DNA of 64,000 nt from Peteryoungia algae (lineage in GTDB: Bacteria > Pseudomonadota > Alphaproteobacteria > Rhizobiales > Rhizobiaceae), in the NCBI RefSeq assembly GCF_030369675.1, contig NZ_CP128477.1:1550001-1614000 (forward strand). The letters are read 5' to 3'. This document shows, in pieces, positions 54,788-63,373 of the stretch. Position 1 is the stretch's first letter, and each line of letters opens with the position of its first letter. Both the position numbers and the translations under genes were made by a program. Under the pieces are notes generated by a model. That model was not told where the DNA came from and searched no databases. It saw only the letters and a program-made list of their open reading frames with translations.

Positions 54788-54879
54788 GACGGAGTTCGGG
54801 GAGGAACGTTGTATCCTCCGCAGACGTCGCAACATGCCGGAGCAAGAGAGGAGAATACCAACCCCTCGCCACAGTCGTC

Positions 54880-54902
54880 ATCCTCGGGCTTGACCCGAGG
54901 AT
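54880..54902. repeat. REP-like palindrome ATCCTCGGG-N5-CCCGAGGAT
   Basis: Perfect 9-bp dyad with spacer CTTGA, preceded by CGTC. Inverse orientation to 54765-54787. Copies of this element are common in Rhizobiaceae intergenic DNA. Confidence 0.85.
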
Positions 54903-55059
54903 CCAGACACAAGCCGTTCAGGAGCAACCGTTAAGGGCCAAACCTCAGATTTGGCGGTGAGGGGCTCGGTGAGGCTGGTTCCGACGGAACCTTGCCCCTC
55001 TCTTGGCAAATTGGAAGTTTAGGCGGCTTGCGCGGTCCTCAAGCCTTCGATTTTTCCGT

Positions 55060-55079
55060 CCTCCCCCACATGGGGGAGG
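55060..55079. repeat. Palindrome CCTCCCCCA-CA-TGGGGGAGG
   Basis: Perfect 9-bp arms with a 2-base centre in the non-coding gap before the GcvT fusion gene. Likely another short rhizobial intergenic repeat. Confidence 0.75.
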
Positions 55080-55276
55080 TGGGAACCGGGTTGCCCGTCT
55101 TTGCCCCCGACCAGCAAGGCCGAATGCTTGAGTCCCAGGGCCTTCCGCATGAGCCTTTGAAAACACTTGAAACGCCTTCCAGCGGAGACGCAACAGTTGC
55201 TAGACGACCAGCTACAAACAGACCCGCCGGCCTTTCGACCGACGGGTCCATAACCCACTGAAACAGATGCGCAGCC

Positions 55277-57838
55277 TTAGCTGCGCGGCTTCAGATTCTC
55301 CGGATCATAAAGCGGCTTGTAGCCCACCGCCGCGACCTCGACCGGGAAGCTCTCGGCGAAATACTCGACATTGAGCTTCCGACCCACTTCGCAGTATTCC
55401 GCCGGCAGATAGGCAAGCGCGATGTTCCGGCCGATGGTCGGGCCATAGGCAACAGACGTCGTGTAGGAGCGACGGCCGAGGCTGTCGATCAGGACTTCGC
55501 CGGTTGCGGGGTCGACGACCGGCATGGAGCCGACGGGGTAGCGGGCAACGCCTTTGCTGTCGACATTGTCGGTCATCACGAGCGTGCAGAGCATGGCCGG
55601 CTGCTGGGCGCGGGCCTTGTATTCGAGATGCTTGGCCTTGCCGCGGAAGTCGGCTTCCTTGACCTTCGGGCGGGCGAGATCCGCCTCGATCAGGTTGTAC
55701 TGGGTCAGGAGATCGCCGTTCTGCAGGCGCAGGCTCTTTTCCATGCGGCGCGAGTTCGCATAAGTCTCGACACCGAAGGCCATGACGCCGGTGGCACGCA
55801 GCGCATCCCAGACGGCAAGCCCGTCTTCGTATTTCATGTGCAGCTCCCAGCCCTGCTCACCGACATAGGAAATGCGGAAGGCGGTGACCGGCTTGCCTGA
55901 GATTTCGATCGGCTTGATCGCGGCGAAGGGGAAGTTCTCGATGTCGAGGCCGGCCGGGTCGGCAACGACCTTCTTCAGGTTTTCGCGGGCGTTCGGGCCC
56001 CAGATGCCGATCGTGATGAACTTTTCCGAGACGTCGGTGATCGTGACGTCGAGGCCGCGATCTTGCGCCACGCGCTTCATGTAGTGGAAGTCGCGCGGGC
56101 CGGCATCGGCGCCGTTCACCAGGCGGCAGCGGTCGGCCAGCCGGAAGACGGTGAAGTCGGCGCGCACCATGCCCTCGTCGTCGAGGAAGTGGGTGTATAT
56201 GCCCTTGCCGATGTTTGCGTCGCCGCCGATCTTGGCAGCGCAGAGCCATTCGAGCAGCTCGACATGATCAGGACCTTCGATGTCGACCATGTGGAAATGG
56301 GAAAGGTTGACGATGCCGCAATCCTCGCTCATCGCCAGATGTTCGGCATTCGAAACACGCCAGAAATGTCTGTTATCCCATTCGTTTTCACGAACCGGAA
56401 CGCGATCGCCGTATTTCTCCAGCAGGTGCTCGTTGGCGGCGTAGCCATGCGCACGCTCCCAGCCGCCGAGTTCCATGAAGTGACCGCCGAGCTCGACTTC
56501 GCGTTCATACATCGGCGAGCGCTTGGCGCCGCGACCGGAGGCATAGGGTTCGCGGGTGTGCACGGCCGGGAAATAGATCTTCTGGGCGGCCTCGTAGCAA
56601 CGGCCGGCGATGAAGTCTTCGGTCAGCTGGTGCGGGTAGAAGCGCGAGTAGTCAATCGAGTTGTGGTCGATTTCGGTGCGGCCGTCGGTCATCCAGTCGG
56701 CGATCAGCTTGCCATAGCCGGGGCCGTCCTTGACCCAGATGGCGACGCAATACCAGAGGCCCCGCACCTTCTGGCTTTCGCCACAGGACGGGCCGCCGGC
56801 AGCGGACACTTGGAGAAGGCCGTTGAAGCTATGGCTTTCGTTATAGCCGAGCTCGCCGAGGATCGGAGTGAGTTCCATGGCCTTTTCGAGCGGCTCGAGG
56901 ATCTGCTCCATGTCGAGATCGCGCTGCGAGGGCGACAGCCGCGCCTCGTGCTTTTCGAGCAGTTCGCGCGGATGGCACATGCGCGGATGGGTGGTCTCAT
57001 AGTAGCCCCACTCGATCTGGCCGCCTTCTGACGTTTTCGGGTCGCCGGTGTCGCGCATGTAAGCCGAATTGCCCTGGTCGCGCAGCAGCGGATAGCCGAT
57101 ATCCTTGCCGGTGCCTTCGAACTCGTTATAGGGACCGAAGAAGGTGAGCGGGTGGTCGACCGGCATGACGGGCAGGTCTTCGCCCACCATTTCGGCAATC
57201 AGGCGGCCCCAGAGGCCGGCGCAGACCACGACGTGATCGGCCATGATCGTGCCGCGATGGGTGACGACGCCCTTGATGCGGCCACCCTCGACGATCAGCG
57301 ACTGGGCCAGCGTATTGCCGAACATGGTGAGCTTGCCAGACTTTTCAGCGGCATCGACGAGCTTGCCGGCCACGGTCTGGGAGCGCGGAATGACAAGACC
57401 TGCATCGGGATCGAACATGCCGCCCATGACCTGATCTTCCTCGATCAGCGGGAAGAGCGCCTTGATTTCGGCGGGCGACACATAATGCGCGCGGGTGCCG
57501 AAGGCGCGGGCAGACGAGAGCTTGCGCTTGATCTCTTCCATCCAGGTGTCGTCGCCCGATCGGGCGACTTCGAGACCGCCGATGCGGGCGTAGTGGCCCA
57601 TCTTCTCGAAGAAATCGATGGAATACTGCGTGGTCCAGACCGAGAGATAATCGTGGGACGTGGTGTAGCAGAAGTCCGAGGCATGGGCGGTGGAGCCGAT
57701 GTCGGTCGGGATGCCCGACTTGTCGATGCCGACGATATCGTCCCAGCCGCGCTCGATGAGATGATGGGCGATCGACGCGCCGACGATGCCGCCTAGACCG
57801 ATGATGACGACTTTCGCCTTGGTCGGAAACTCTGCCAT
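55277..57838 (-). CDS. FAD-dependent oxidoreductase-GcvT fusion (dimethylglycine/sarcosine dehydrogenase-like)
   Basis: 853 residues. N-terminal FAD-binding DAO domain (VVIIGLGGIVGASIAHHLIERG near 11-32; about 10-385), a linker, then the GcvT aminomethyltransferase fold (about 435-740, HFHMVDIEGPDHVELLEWL and GWELHMKYEDGLAVWDAL) and GCV_T C-terminal barrel. Enzymes of this build demethylate N-methylated glycines and transfer the methyl group to tetrahydrofolate. The exact substrate (dimethylglycine, sarcosine, other methylamine) cannot be told. ATG 57838 gives MAEFPTKAKVV. It stands alone, without soxBDAG-like partners. Confidence 0.92.
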   Translation of the reverse strand: MAEFPTKAKVVIIGLGGIVGASIAHHLIERGWDDIVGIDKSGIPTDIGSTAHASDFCYTTSHDYLSVWTTQYSIDFFEKMGHYARIGGLEVARSGDDTWMEEIKRKLSSARAFGTRAHYVSPAEIKALFPLIEEDQVMGGMFDPDAGLVIPRSQTVAGKLVDAAEKSGKLTMFGNTLAQSLIVEGGRIKGVVTHRGTIMADHVVVCAGLWGRLIAEMVGEDLPVMPVDHPLTFFGPYNEFEGTGKDIGYPLLRDQGNSAYMRDTGDPKTSEGGQIEWGYYETTHPRMCHPRELLEKHEARLSPSQRDLDMEQILEPLEKAMELTPILGELGYNESHSFNGLLQVSAAGGPSCGESQKVRGLWYCVAIWVKDGPGYGKLIADWMTDGRTEIDHNSIDYSRFYPHQLTEDFIAGRCYEAAQKIYFPAVHTREPYASGRGAKRSPMYEREVELGGHFMELGGWERAHGYAANEHLLEKYGDRVPVRENEWDNRHFWRVSNAEHLAMSEDCGIVNLSHFHMVDIEGPDHVELLEWLCAAKIGGDANIGKGIYTHFLDDEGMVRADFTVFRLADRCRLVNGADAGPRDFHYMKRVAQDRGLDVTITDVSEKFITIGIWGPNARENLKKVVADPAGLDIENFPFAAIKPIEISGKPVTAFRISYVGEQGWELHMKYEDGLAVWDALRATGVMAFGVETYANSRRMEKSLRLQNGDLLTQYNLIEADLARPKVKEADFRGKAKHLEYKARAQQPAMLCTLVMTDNVDSKGVARYPVGSMPVVDPATGEVLIDSLGRRSYTTSVAYGPTIGRNIALAYLPAEYCEVGRKLNVEYFAESFPVEVAAVGYKPLYDPENLKPRS

Positions 57839-57889
57839 AGCCTTGTGAACCCTGATGTCTGGGAGTGGATGATGTGGCGTCGATCTTAA

Positions 57890-57908
57890 AAGCCCCGCCG
57901 GGGCATTT
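57890..57908 (-). terminator. Hairpin AAATGCCCCG / CGGGGCTTTT between the oxidase-like and GcvT fusion genes
   Basis: Minus strand reads ATGCCCC-GGC-GGGGCTTTTAAG: a 6-bp GC stem with T-tail, a possible terminator for the PNPOx-like gene lying upstream (stop at 58073). It is 165 bases past the stop, so this is tentative. Confidence 0.45.
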
Positions 57909-58072
57909 GCAGCCTGTCTGCGACATTCTGCAAGAGACCCACGACCACTTGTCCACGCCCTCATCCGCCGGATCGCGGCGAGAGACCGGGTATCAGTGTC
58001 GCATCGAGAACGAGAAAGGGCGGCGGCGATGGCCGACGCCCTTCATGCGGCGCCCTTGCGGTCATCACCTGG

Positions 58073-58510
58073 TCAGGGTCTGATGCGGATCACGCCATTG
58101 TCCTCGCCATCCCAATACTGGATCGTGTCGGCATGCACCTTGATCAGCACAAGGCCGGGTGTGTCGATACCTTCAGGGAACCAGCGATCGAGATCCGAGG
58201 TCCAGTGGGCCTCGAAGACGGCCTTGTCCGCAATGAGGCTGGCGCGGCCCTCGACGGCGACGAAGATGCCGGGCTTGCCGAGCAGGCTTGGCGGCGCGGT
58301 CAGGGTCAGCGACACGGTCGGGTCTGCCGTCAGTTCACGGATCTTGCGGGTGTCGGTATAGGAAAAGAAGAAGCTGTCGCCGTCATAATCGACATCGCCA
58401 TTGTTGCTCATCGGCCGGCTGGCGATGGCGCCGAATTCGGATTTGGTGAGCATCATGCAGAAATCGATCTTCTGCATCTTCTTGGCGAGTTCGGGAAGGG
58501 TCAATGTCAT
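58073..58510 (-). CDS. Pyridoxamine 5'-phosphate oxidase-related FMN-binding protein
   Basis: 145 residues, split-barrel flavin fold: KKMQKIDFCMMLTKSEFGAIASRPM, then DSFFFSYTDTRKIRELTADP and SLTLTAPPSLLGKPGIFVAV. This matches the general-stress-protein 26 branch of the PNPOx-like family. Binds FMN or F420-like cofactor; substrate unknown. Monocistronic. Confidence 0.9.
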   Translation of the reverse strand: MTLTLPELAKKMQKIDFCMMLTKSEFGAIASRPMSNNGDVDYDGDSFFFSYTDTRKIRELTADPTVSLTLTAPPSLLGKPGIFVAVEGRASLIADKAVFEAHWTSDLDRWFPEGIDTPGLVLIKVHADTIQYWDGEDNGVIRIRP

Positions 58511-58756
58511 GGCTCAGTCTCCGGCTGGGGTGTCCCAGACAAGCGCCGGCTGTCACATTTGTTCCGGAAAGCCGCGTCGAAGCGCCGATGCAGCAAGCGG
58601 CCCCGATAGGCCGATAAGCCGGTGGATCGCCTTCTTGCCGCCTATCTTCAGCCTCAGTTGGATCAATCTTTGCCGCTAGGCGTTGTTCCACGCTGCCCGA
58701 GAAGCCGAAAACGGCCACCCTCCCCGCGGGCAGCCGAACATGGAAGGAGAATTGCC

Positions 58757-59287
58757 ATGAAGACACTGCTCACCCTGAGCCTCGCCGCCCTGCCCGTCCT
58801 GACGACCGCCGGCATCACCGCAGCGGCCGACATGACCGGTGCCGCCCCGGCGCCCATAGCCATCGAAAGTGACCGCGTCGGCGGTGTGCGCATCGGCTAT
58901 CTGGATTGCCAGATCGGCGGTGGCCTTGGCTACGTGCTGGGCTCTGCCAAGACGGCAGACTGCGCCTTCACCTCGGTCATCGACGGCGAGCCGCTCGACA
59001 CCTACACAGGTTCGATCAAGAAGCTCGGCGTCGACCTTGGCTTCACCACCCGCAGCCGCGTCGTCTGGGCCGTCTTTGCCCCGACCGCCGGTTACCACAA
59101 GGGCTCGCTCGGCGGCCTCTATGGCGGTGCGACTGCCGAAGCGACCATCGGTGCCGGCATCGGCGCCAATGTCCTCTTCGGCGGCACGGCAGGCTCGATC
59201 CACCTGCAGCCGGTCAGCGTGTCCGGCCAGATCGGCCTGAACATCGCCGCCACCGGCACCTCGATGACGCTGCAGCCCGCAATCTGA
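58757..59287 (+). CDS. DUF992 periplasmic protein
   Basis: 176 residues. Signal peptide (about 1-25, MKTLLTLSLAALPVLTTAGITAAA) and the DUF992 core: VGGVRIGYLDCQIGGGLGYVLGSAKTADCAFTS, with a Cys pair, and a glycine-rich repetitive C-terminal part. An alphaproteobacterial exported family of unknown function. AAGGAGAATTGCC is a good ribosome-binding site. Followed by a strong terminator. Confidence 0.92.
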   Translation: MKTLLTLSLAALPVLTTAGITAAADMTGAAPAPIAIESDRVGGVRIGYLDCQIGGGLGYVLGSAKTADCAFTSVIDGEPLDTYTGSIKKLGVDLGFTTRSRVVWAVFAPTAGYHKGSLGGLYGGATAEATIGAGIGANVLFGGTAGSIHLQPVSVSGQIGLNIAATGTSMTLQPAI

Positions 59288-59728
59288 TCGGCATCAGCAT
59301 TCGGATATGAAAAAGGCGCCTCGCAAGGGGCGCCTTTTTTGCATACGCGACGGAGGAAGAACACAAGGCGGGCTGCCAGTTCGGGTTCAGTCGCGCGACA
59401 GCAGGACGGCGCCACACTTGGCCGTCATTTCCTTGCCACCACACCCATGCCGGCAAGCGAGGAGGCAATTGCCCGTTGTCCGGGCGAATGGGTCACGACC
59501 AGCCGCCGGTTAAGATTTCCTTTGGGATTCACCATTAGAAATCAGGGGGAGAAATGTTGGGGAGAGCAGCTAAGCGCTTCAGCGCGTCGACCTTTGAGCC
59601 CGCTGGACGGGACAGCGACCTCCGACCCGATCAACGTACCACACGTACCAATCATCAATCATCACCCGAAACGGCAAAGACCCGCTCTTTGCTGGGTCTG
59701 TCCCCCTGCGAAACGGAAAGCGACTTCC
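59288..59728. other. Intergenic stretch before the second chemoreceptor
   Basis: 440 bases. The terminator occupies 59311-59338. The rest includes a possible stem AGACCCG..CGGGTCT-like (59683-59702) and a CGTACCA direct repeat (59635-59648), but no gene with a credible start. The chemoreceptor promoter must lie here. Confidence 0.6.
59311..59338 (+). terminator. Intrinsic terminator after DUF992
   Basis: 10-bp stem AAAAGGCGCC / GGCGCCTTTT with an 8-base loop and following TTT. Confidence 0.92.
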
Positions 59729-61744
59729 ATGAAACTGCGCATGCTCATTCCCATCGGCATCATGTCCCTTTCCACGATCGCTGCCGGCGCACTCGGACTT
59801 TCCGACTATCTGACGGAGAGGCAGTTGCAGGCAGGCATGGAAATTTTCAGTTCCGAGAGAAGCCTGAGCGGCCGGGTCCTGCAATTGGTGAGGCTGCAGA
59901 AGGGCATCGAACTCGACATTGTCAGCACCCAGGAATCGCTGACCGACGTCTCGGCAACGCAGGGCAAGGACGGCCTCGATGACGGGTTCCAGCTGGCCGA
60001 GGCTTCGGCGACGGCGCTGCGCGAAAAGGTCCAGCAGTTGAAATTGCTGGCAACCGAACTCGGCGAACCGGCAATGGCAAACCAGATCGGCAAGGTGGAA
60101 ACCGGATATCTGGCGTTTTACGACGCGGGTCGGCGCATGGCGGAAAAATATGTCGCCGGTGGCCCCGAAGCCGGCAACCAGATGATGGGCGAATTTGACG
60201 GCATCGCCGACGTTCTTCAGTCCGAGGTCGATGCGACGGATGTGCTGGTGGACGGCATCGTTGAGACCGCAGCGAAAAATGCCGAAGTCAATTTCCAGAC
60301 GATGGAATCGCAAGCCTATACCCTGAGCATGGTCATGAAAGCCCTGATGGCCCTGGGCCTGCTCAGCGGTGCCGTTCTGTCCTATTATCTCAATCGCAAG
60401 GCGCTGGCCCCGCTGCGCGCGATCGAGGGATATATGGGCCATCTGGCCGGGGGCGACTATTCCCAGGACGTCCCCTACGTGACACGAACCGACGAAATCG
60501 GAGCCATAGCGAACTCGGTCTCGGTCTTCAGGGCCAATGCCATCGAGCGCAATCAGAACCGCGAGCAGCGGGAAGCCGCGCGCGAGCAGGAGATCGCACG
60601 CGAGCAGGCGATTGCCGCAGAGAAGATGGCTGAAGACCAGAACCGGCAGATGGTCATCGGCCGCCTCAACGAGGGCCTGACCGAACTTGCTGCGGGCAAC
60701 CTGGCTTTCAGAATTGCCGAACCCTTCACCGACGCCTATGAAAATCTCCGCGTCGGTTTCAACACCAGCCTCGAGACCCTGGCCGGCTCCCTGGGCGAAA
60801 TCGCGTCCTCGACCTCCGTGGTCCGCAATGGCGCGGCGGAAATGACGAATGCGACAGAAAACCTGTCGAAGCGAACCGAACAGCAGGCTGCAACGATCGA
60901 GCAGACCGCCGCTGCGCTGGACGAGGTCACGGCGACGGTCAAGAACGCGACAGAACGCGCGAACGAAGCCAATTCCATGATGGCAGCCACACGCAGTGGA
61001 GCCGAAAGATCCGCTATCGTCGTCAAGGACGCGATCGCCGCAATGGACGAAATTGCCAATTCGTCGAACCAGATCGGCCAGATCATCAATGTCATCGACG
61101 AGATCGCCTTCCAGACCAATCTGCTGGCGCTGAACGCAGGCGTCGAGGCCGCCCGCGCAGGTGACGCCGGCAAGGGCTTTGCCGTGGTTGCCCAGGAAGT
61201 GCGCGAACTGGCACAGCGATCGGCATCTGCCGCGAAGGAGATCAAGACGCTCGTGACGACATCGTCATCGCATGTCTCGAATGGTGTGTCCCTCGTCAAC
61301 CAGACCGGCACGGCCTTGATCGAGATCGAGGGACAGGTTCTCAAGGTCACGGATCTGATCGGCGAAATCGTCACGGCGTCGAAAGAACAGTCGATCGCCA
61401 TTTCCGAGATCAACAGTTCGGTCAACCAGATGGACCGCGTGACCCAGGAAAATGCGGCAATGGCAGAGCAGACGACGGCCGCCTGTCGCGCCCTGAGCGA
61501 CGAAGCCCAATCGCTGGACGGCGTCGTTGTACGGTTCAAACTCGGACATGGCTCTGATGCCAACCAGTACAGACAGGCAAACGCGCCGCGTCCCCTCGCC
61601 CCTGCACCGGCGAGCGGCAACCACAAGTCGTCCAGGGGACACAGCCCCTCCCCCGTGCAGCGCCTTGGCAACAGAATTGCCACGGCATTTTCTGGCAGGG
61701 GCAATGCTGCGATCGACACTTCGAAAGACTGGCAGGAGTTCTGA
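59729..61744 (+). CDS. Methyl-accepting chemotaxis protein with C-terminal DWQEF
   Basis: 671 residues. TM1 about 5-25, a periplasmic helical sensor of about 170 residues, TM2 about 199-220, HAMP, and a coiled-coil signalling domain with the tip [21 protein letters not shown] flexible Pro/Ser/His-rich linker precedes the end DTSKDWQEF. As in the first receptor, the xWxxF end resembles the CheR/CheB tether. Ligand unknown. ATG 59729 (GGAAAG 8 bases upstream). Confidence 0.96.
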   Translation: MKLRMLIPIGIMSLSTIAAGALGLSDYLTERQLQAGMEIFSSERSLSGRVLQLVRLQKGIELDIVSTQESLTDVSATQGKDGLDDGFQLAEASATALREKVQQLKLLATELGEPAMANQIGKVETGYLAFYDAGRRMAEKYVAGGPEAGNQMMGEFDGIADVLQSEVDATDVLVDGIVETAAKNAEVNFQTMESQAYTLSMVMKALMALGLLSGAVLSYYLNRKALAPLRAIEGYMGHLAGGDYSQDVPYVTRTDEIGAIANSVSVFRANAIERNQNREQREAAREQEIAREQAIAAEKMAEDQNRQMVIGRLNEGLTELAAGNLAFRIAEPFTDAYENLRVGFNTSLETLAGSLGEIASSTSVVRNGAAEMTNATENLSKRTEQQAATIEQTAAALDEVTATVKNATERANEANSMMAATRSGAERSAIVVKDAIAAMDEIANSSNQIGQIINVIDEIAFQTNLLALNAGVEAARAGDAGKGFAVVAQEVRELAQRSASAAKEIKTLVTTSSSHVSNGVSLVNQTGTALIEIEGQVLKVTDLIGEIVTASKEQSIAISEINSSVNQMDRVTQENAAMAEQTTAACRALSDEAQSLDGVVVRFKLGHGSDANQYRQANAPRPLAPAPASGNHKSSRGHSPSPVQRLGNRIATAFSGRGNAAIDTSKDWQEF

Positions 61745-61770
61745 GCCGAAGACCTCTTGCAGCCGATCAG

Positions 61771-61799
61771 ACCTTGCCGGGGCAATACTCCGGCAAGGT
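61771..61799. terminator. Hairpin between convergent chemoreceptor and selO
   Basis: Perfect 10-bp stem ACCTTGCCGG / CCGGCAAGGT with a 9-base loop. No T-run. It abuts the selO stop codon; probable bidirectional terminator. Confidence 0.55.
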
Positions 61800-63262
61800 C
61801 ACGTCCCGCAGAAGGTCCGTGTCACCCGCTCATCCGGCGTCGGCGGCAGCCGGAGATCGGCCGTATCGGGATCTTCGGCGTAGGGTGTCGCCAGCGCATC
61901 GACCAGTCGGTGAAAGAAGGAGTAGTCGCCGTAAATGGCCGCGGCAATCGCCTCCTCGATCCGGTGGTTGCGGGCAATGAGTGCCGGATTGATAGCCTCC
62001 ATCGCCGCCTGCCGCTCGGCGTCCGAACGGCCATCATCGAGACGGGCGCGCCAGCGCGTGAGCCAGCCGGACAGACCCGGCGGTGACGCCGTGAAGAGAT
62101 CAACCAGCGTCTCGTCCCCGGCGCCGCCAGCGACCTTGGAGAGGGTGCGGAAGGCCAGCGTGAAATCCGCCTCGCCCTGATGCAGGAGTTCGAGGAAATC
62201 GGTCACCAGGCCAATGTCGTCAGCGCCCTCGCCCGTCACGCCGAGCTTGGCCTTGAAGAGATCGAGCCACGCCTCCTGGAAGACATCGCCGAAGGCCTTC
62301 AGCACACCGTTCGCCGCTTCGATCGCCACGTCTTCGTCCGCATCGAGCAGCGGCAGCAGGCATTCGGCAAACCGGGCGATGTTCCACTGGCCGATACCGG
62401 GCTGGTTGGCATAGGCATAACGGCCGCGCTGGTCGATCGAGGAAAAGACTTTGCGCGGATCATATTCGTCGAGGAAGGCGCAAGGGCCGAAATCGATGGA
62501 TTCGCCCGAGATCGCCATGTTGTCGGTGTTCATCACGCCGTGGATGAAGCCGATCGACAGCCATCGCGCAACGAGCCTGGCCTGCTGTTCCGCGACCATG
62601 GTGAGCATGGCGAGATAGGGATTTTCGGCTTTGCGGGCCTCCGGATAGTGCCGGTCGATGACATGTTCGGCCAGCGTTTGCACGGCCTGCTCGTCGCCTT
62701 GGGCGGCAAAGAACTGGAAGGTGCCGACGCGGACATGGCTGGCAGCGACCCGGGTTAACACAGCGCCCGGCATGATCGTCTCGCGCATGACCTGTTCGCC
62801 GGTCGCGACAGCCGCAAGCGCGCGCGTCGCGGGAACCCCGAGCGCGGCAAAGGCTTCCGAGACGATGTATTCGCGCAAGACTGGCCCAAGCGCCGCCATA
62901 CCGTCACCATTGCGCGAAAAGGCGGTGGGGCCAGAGCCCTTCAGCTGGATGTCGCGGCGCTGGCCCCGGCGATCGATGACTTCCCCGAGCAGGAGCGCGC
63001 GCCCGTCGCCGAGCTGCGGATTGAAATGTCCAAACTGATGCCCGGCATAGGCCTGCGCCAATGGCTCGGCGCCGACAGGGATAACCTGCCCACCGAGCAA
63101 TTGTGCAAGCCGCGCCTCGTCGGCCCCTTCCAGATCGAGCCCGAGCTCCTCGGCCAGCGCCTGATTGAAGCGGATCAGTTTCGGTGCACGGGCGGCGGCG
63201 GGTCTGGCCGGCCGGTGGAAGGTCTGCGGCAGGCGGGCATAGCTGTTGTCGAAGGAAAACAA
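61799..63262 (-). CDS. selO: Protein adenylyltransferase SelO (YdiU/UPF0061 family)
   Basis: 487 residues. Typical motifs: FSFDNSYARLPQTFHRP at the N terminus, YAGHQFGHFNPQLGDGRA, QLKGSGPTAFSRNGDG, and HGVMNTDNMAISGESIDFGPCAF with the metal-binding Asn/Asp. SelO is a pseudokinase that transfers AMP to Ser/Thr/Tyr of redox proteins. The family C-terminal selenocysteine or Cys motif is matched by the final VTRTFCGT (Cys third from the end). The TTG start at 63262 follows GGGAG with a 7-base spacer and gives the usual length. Confidence 0.96.
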   Translation of the reverse strand: MFSFDNSYARLPQTFHRPARPAAARAPKLIRFNQALAEELGLDLEGADEARLAQLLGGQVIPVGAEPLAQAYAGHQFGHFNPQLGDGRALLLGEVIDRRGQRRDIQLKGSGPTAFSRNGDGMAALGPVLREYIVSEAFAALGVPATRALAAVATGEQVMRETIMPGAVLTRVAASHVRVGTFQFFAAQGDEQAVQTLAEHVIDRHYPEARKAENPYLAMLTMVAEQQARLVARWLSIGFIHGVMNTDNMAISGESIDFGPCAFLDEYDPRKVFSSIDQRGRYAYANQPGIGQWNIARFAECLLPLLDADEDVAIEAANGVLKAFGDVFQEAWLDLFKAKLGVTGEGADDIGLVTDFLELLHQGEADFTLAFRTLSKVAGGAGDETLVDLFTASPPGLSGWLTRWRARLDDGRSDAERQAAMEAINPALIARNHRIEEAIAAAIYGDYSFFHRLVDALATPYAEDPDTADLRLPPTPDERVTRTFCGT

Positions 63263-63373
63263 GTAGACACTCCCTGTGCGGCATGACGCCGGACATGTGT
63301 TTCGATCTGTCACTCCAATATGGGGAGGCGCTGCGCAGGGGACAAGTTTGTCTCCGGCCAAGCCTTGGGAGTG

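Larger units (their letters stand above)
54527..55276. other. Gene-free 750-base stretch rich in RIME/REP-like repeats
   Basis: Contains the promoter of the GlsB-like gene, then a series of large palindromes (54671-54759, 54765-54787, 54880-54902, 55060-55079) and a GACCCG-type hairpin near 55219-55247. No frame on either strand has coding character. I interpret it as repeat DNA between the GlsB-like gene and the GcvT fusion gene. Confidence 0.7.

Noticed and set aside
54945..55258. Short open frames on the minus strand in the repeat region before the GcvT fusion gene
   Set aside because: They run through palindromic repeats, have no ribosome-binding site, and carry Ser/Arg/Cys-rich low-complexity products.
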